Shown here: one piece after another, positions 21,375 to 21,565 of the stretch
How positions within the stretch are numbered: position 1 is the first letter of the stretch
Layout of the letters: every line of letters begins with the position of its first letter
Origin: Pelargonium cotyledonis
Taxonomy: Eukaryota; Streptophyta; Magnoliopsida; Geraniales; Geraniaceae
Length of the DNA stretch: 21,565 nt
Reading direction: 5' to 3'
NCBI GenBank assembly: GCA_036897625.1
Contig: JAYMTA010001141.1
Span: forward strand, 1-21,565
The notes under the pieces: generated by a model
Databases searched by the model: none
What the model was told of the DNA's origin: nothing
The model's input: only the letters and a program-made list of their open reading frames with translations
Position numbers and translations under genes: made by a program

Positions 21375-21443
21375 TTCTCTCGATCCCAAAATGAGTGTCT
21401 TGTTTTTATTTTTTTCAAAAATTAAGAATAACAAGAAAATTAG
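21375..21443. mobile_element. Truncated Stowaway-like MITE (copy D)
   Basis: The left end, TCTCTCGATCCCAAAATGAG then TGTCTTG, matches the Stowaway terminus. The following bases up to about 21443 match the right end of copy A read in reverse (shared AAAATTAAGAAT-ACAAGA-AATTA). After that the match stops and the base composition changes. No second terminus is seen, so this is a fragment. Confidence 0.6.
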
Positions 21444-21565
21444 AGCTTTTTCTTCGTCTCAGGTCGACGGATCTCCTCAATTGGAAGATCCCTTATATGG
21501 ATAATACAGATTCCAGTTGACCCAGCTTCATTCAAATTGTTTTGTACCGAAGCAAAGATAGCCAC
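21440..21565 (-). CDS. Possible C-terminal coding fragment, unknown product, cut by window edge
   Basis: From the right edge, one frame on the - strand is open for 41 codons and ends in TAA at 21442-21440. It reads VAIFASVQNNLNEAG, continues with a mixed hydrophobic/charged segment (ICIIHIRDLPIEEI), and ends PETKKKL. The stretch is less AT-rich than its surroundings. I do not recognise the family. An open frame this short is not significant by itself, and a + strand frame is open over part of it. The stop codon falls at the junction with MITE copy D. Confidence 0.28.
   Translation of the reverse strand: MAIFASVQNNLNEAGSTGICIIHIRDLPIEEIRRPETKKKL

Overview
The window looks like nuclear chromosomal DNA of a flowering plant, most likely a eudicot and possibly an asterid (inference). 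It is AT-rich, its genes have many GT-AG introns, and it carries Stowaway-type miniature transposons and a tRNA-derived SINE. I see no rRNA or intact tRNA gene, no CRISPR array, no prokaryotic operon and no viral gene. No new multi-gene system is evident.

Layout from left to right. A Stowaway-like element (1-236) lies just upstream of a HECT-type E3 ubiquitin ligase of the UPL7 class on the + strand (CDS 507-10729, 14 exons, 1169 aa). That gene converges on a GDSL-type esterase/lipase on the - strand (CDS 13547-11449, 5 exons, 350 aa). A palindromic TGACGTCA motif and repeated GTCACATT octamers sit in the DNA upstream of the lipase. A palindrome-rich repeat (about 14181-14500) and plain intergenic DNA follow. 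Next, on the - strand, is chloroplast threonine deaminase, also called threonine dehydratase (CDS 20138-15282, 9 exons, 605 aa), which makes 2-oxobutanoate for isoleucine synthesis and carries a C-terminal regulatory region with two ACT-like modules. Upstream of it are GCC-rich 5' leader DNA, ACGT-core motifs, a SINE with a 14-bp target-site duplication (20704-20926), a truncated Stowaway fragment (about 21375-21443), and a possible C-terminal coding fragment running off the right edge on the - strand.

The three main genes belong to different processes: ubiquitin-dependent protein modification, extracellular ester hydrolysis, and plastid amino-acid synthesis. Nothing in the sequence says they act together. 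All three exon models were built by hand by joining open frames at GT-AG sites. Each keeps frame from ATG to stop and gives a protein of the length expected for its family, so all three appear intact. From memory of locus numbers, UPL7 and a closely similar GDSL lipase are also neighbours in Arabidopsis (At3g53090 and At3g53100), which would make the left half an old syntenic block.
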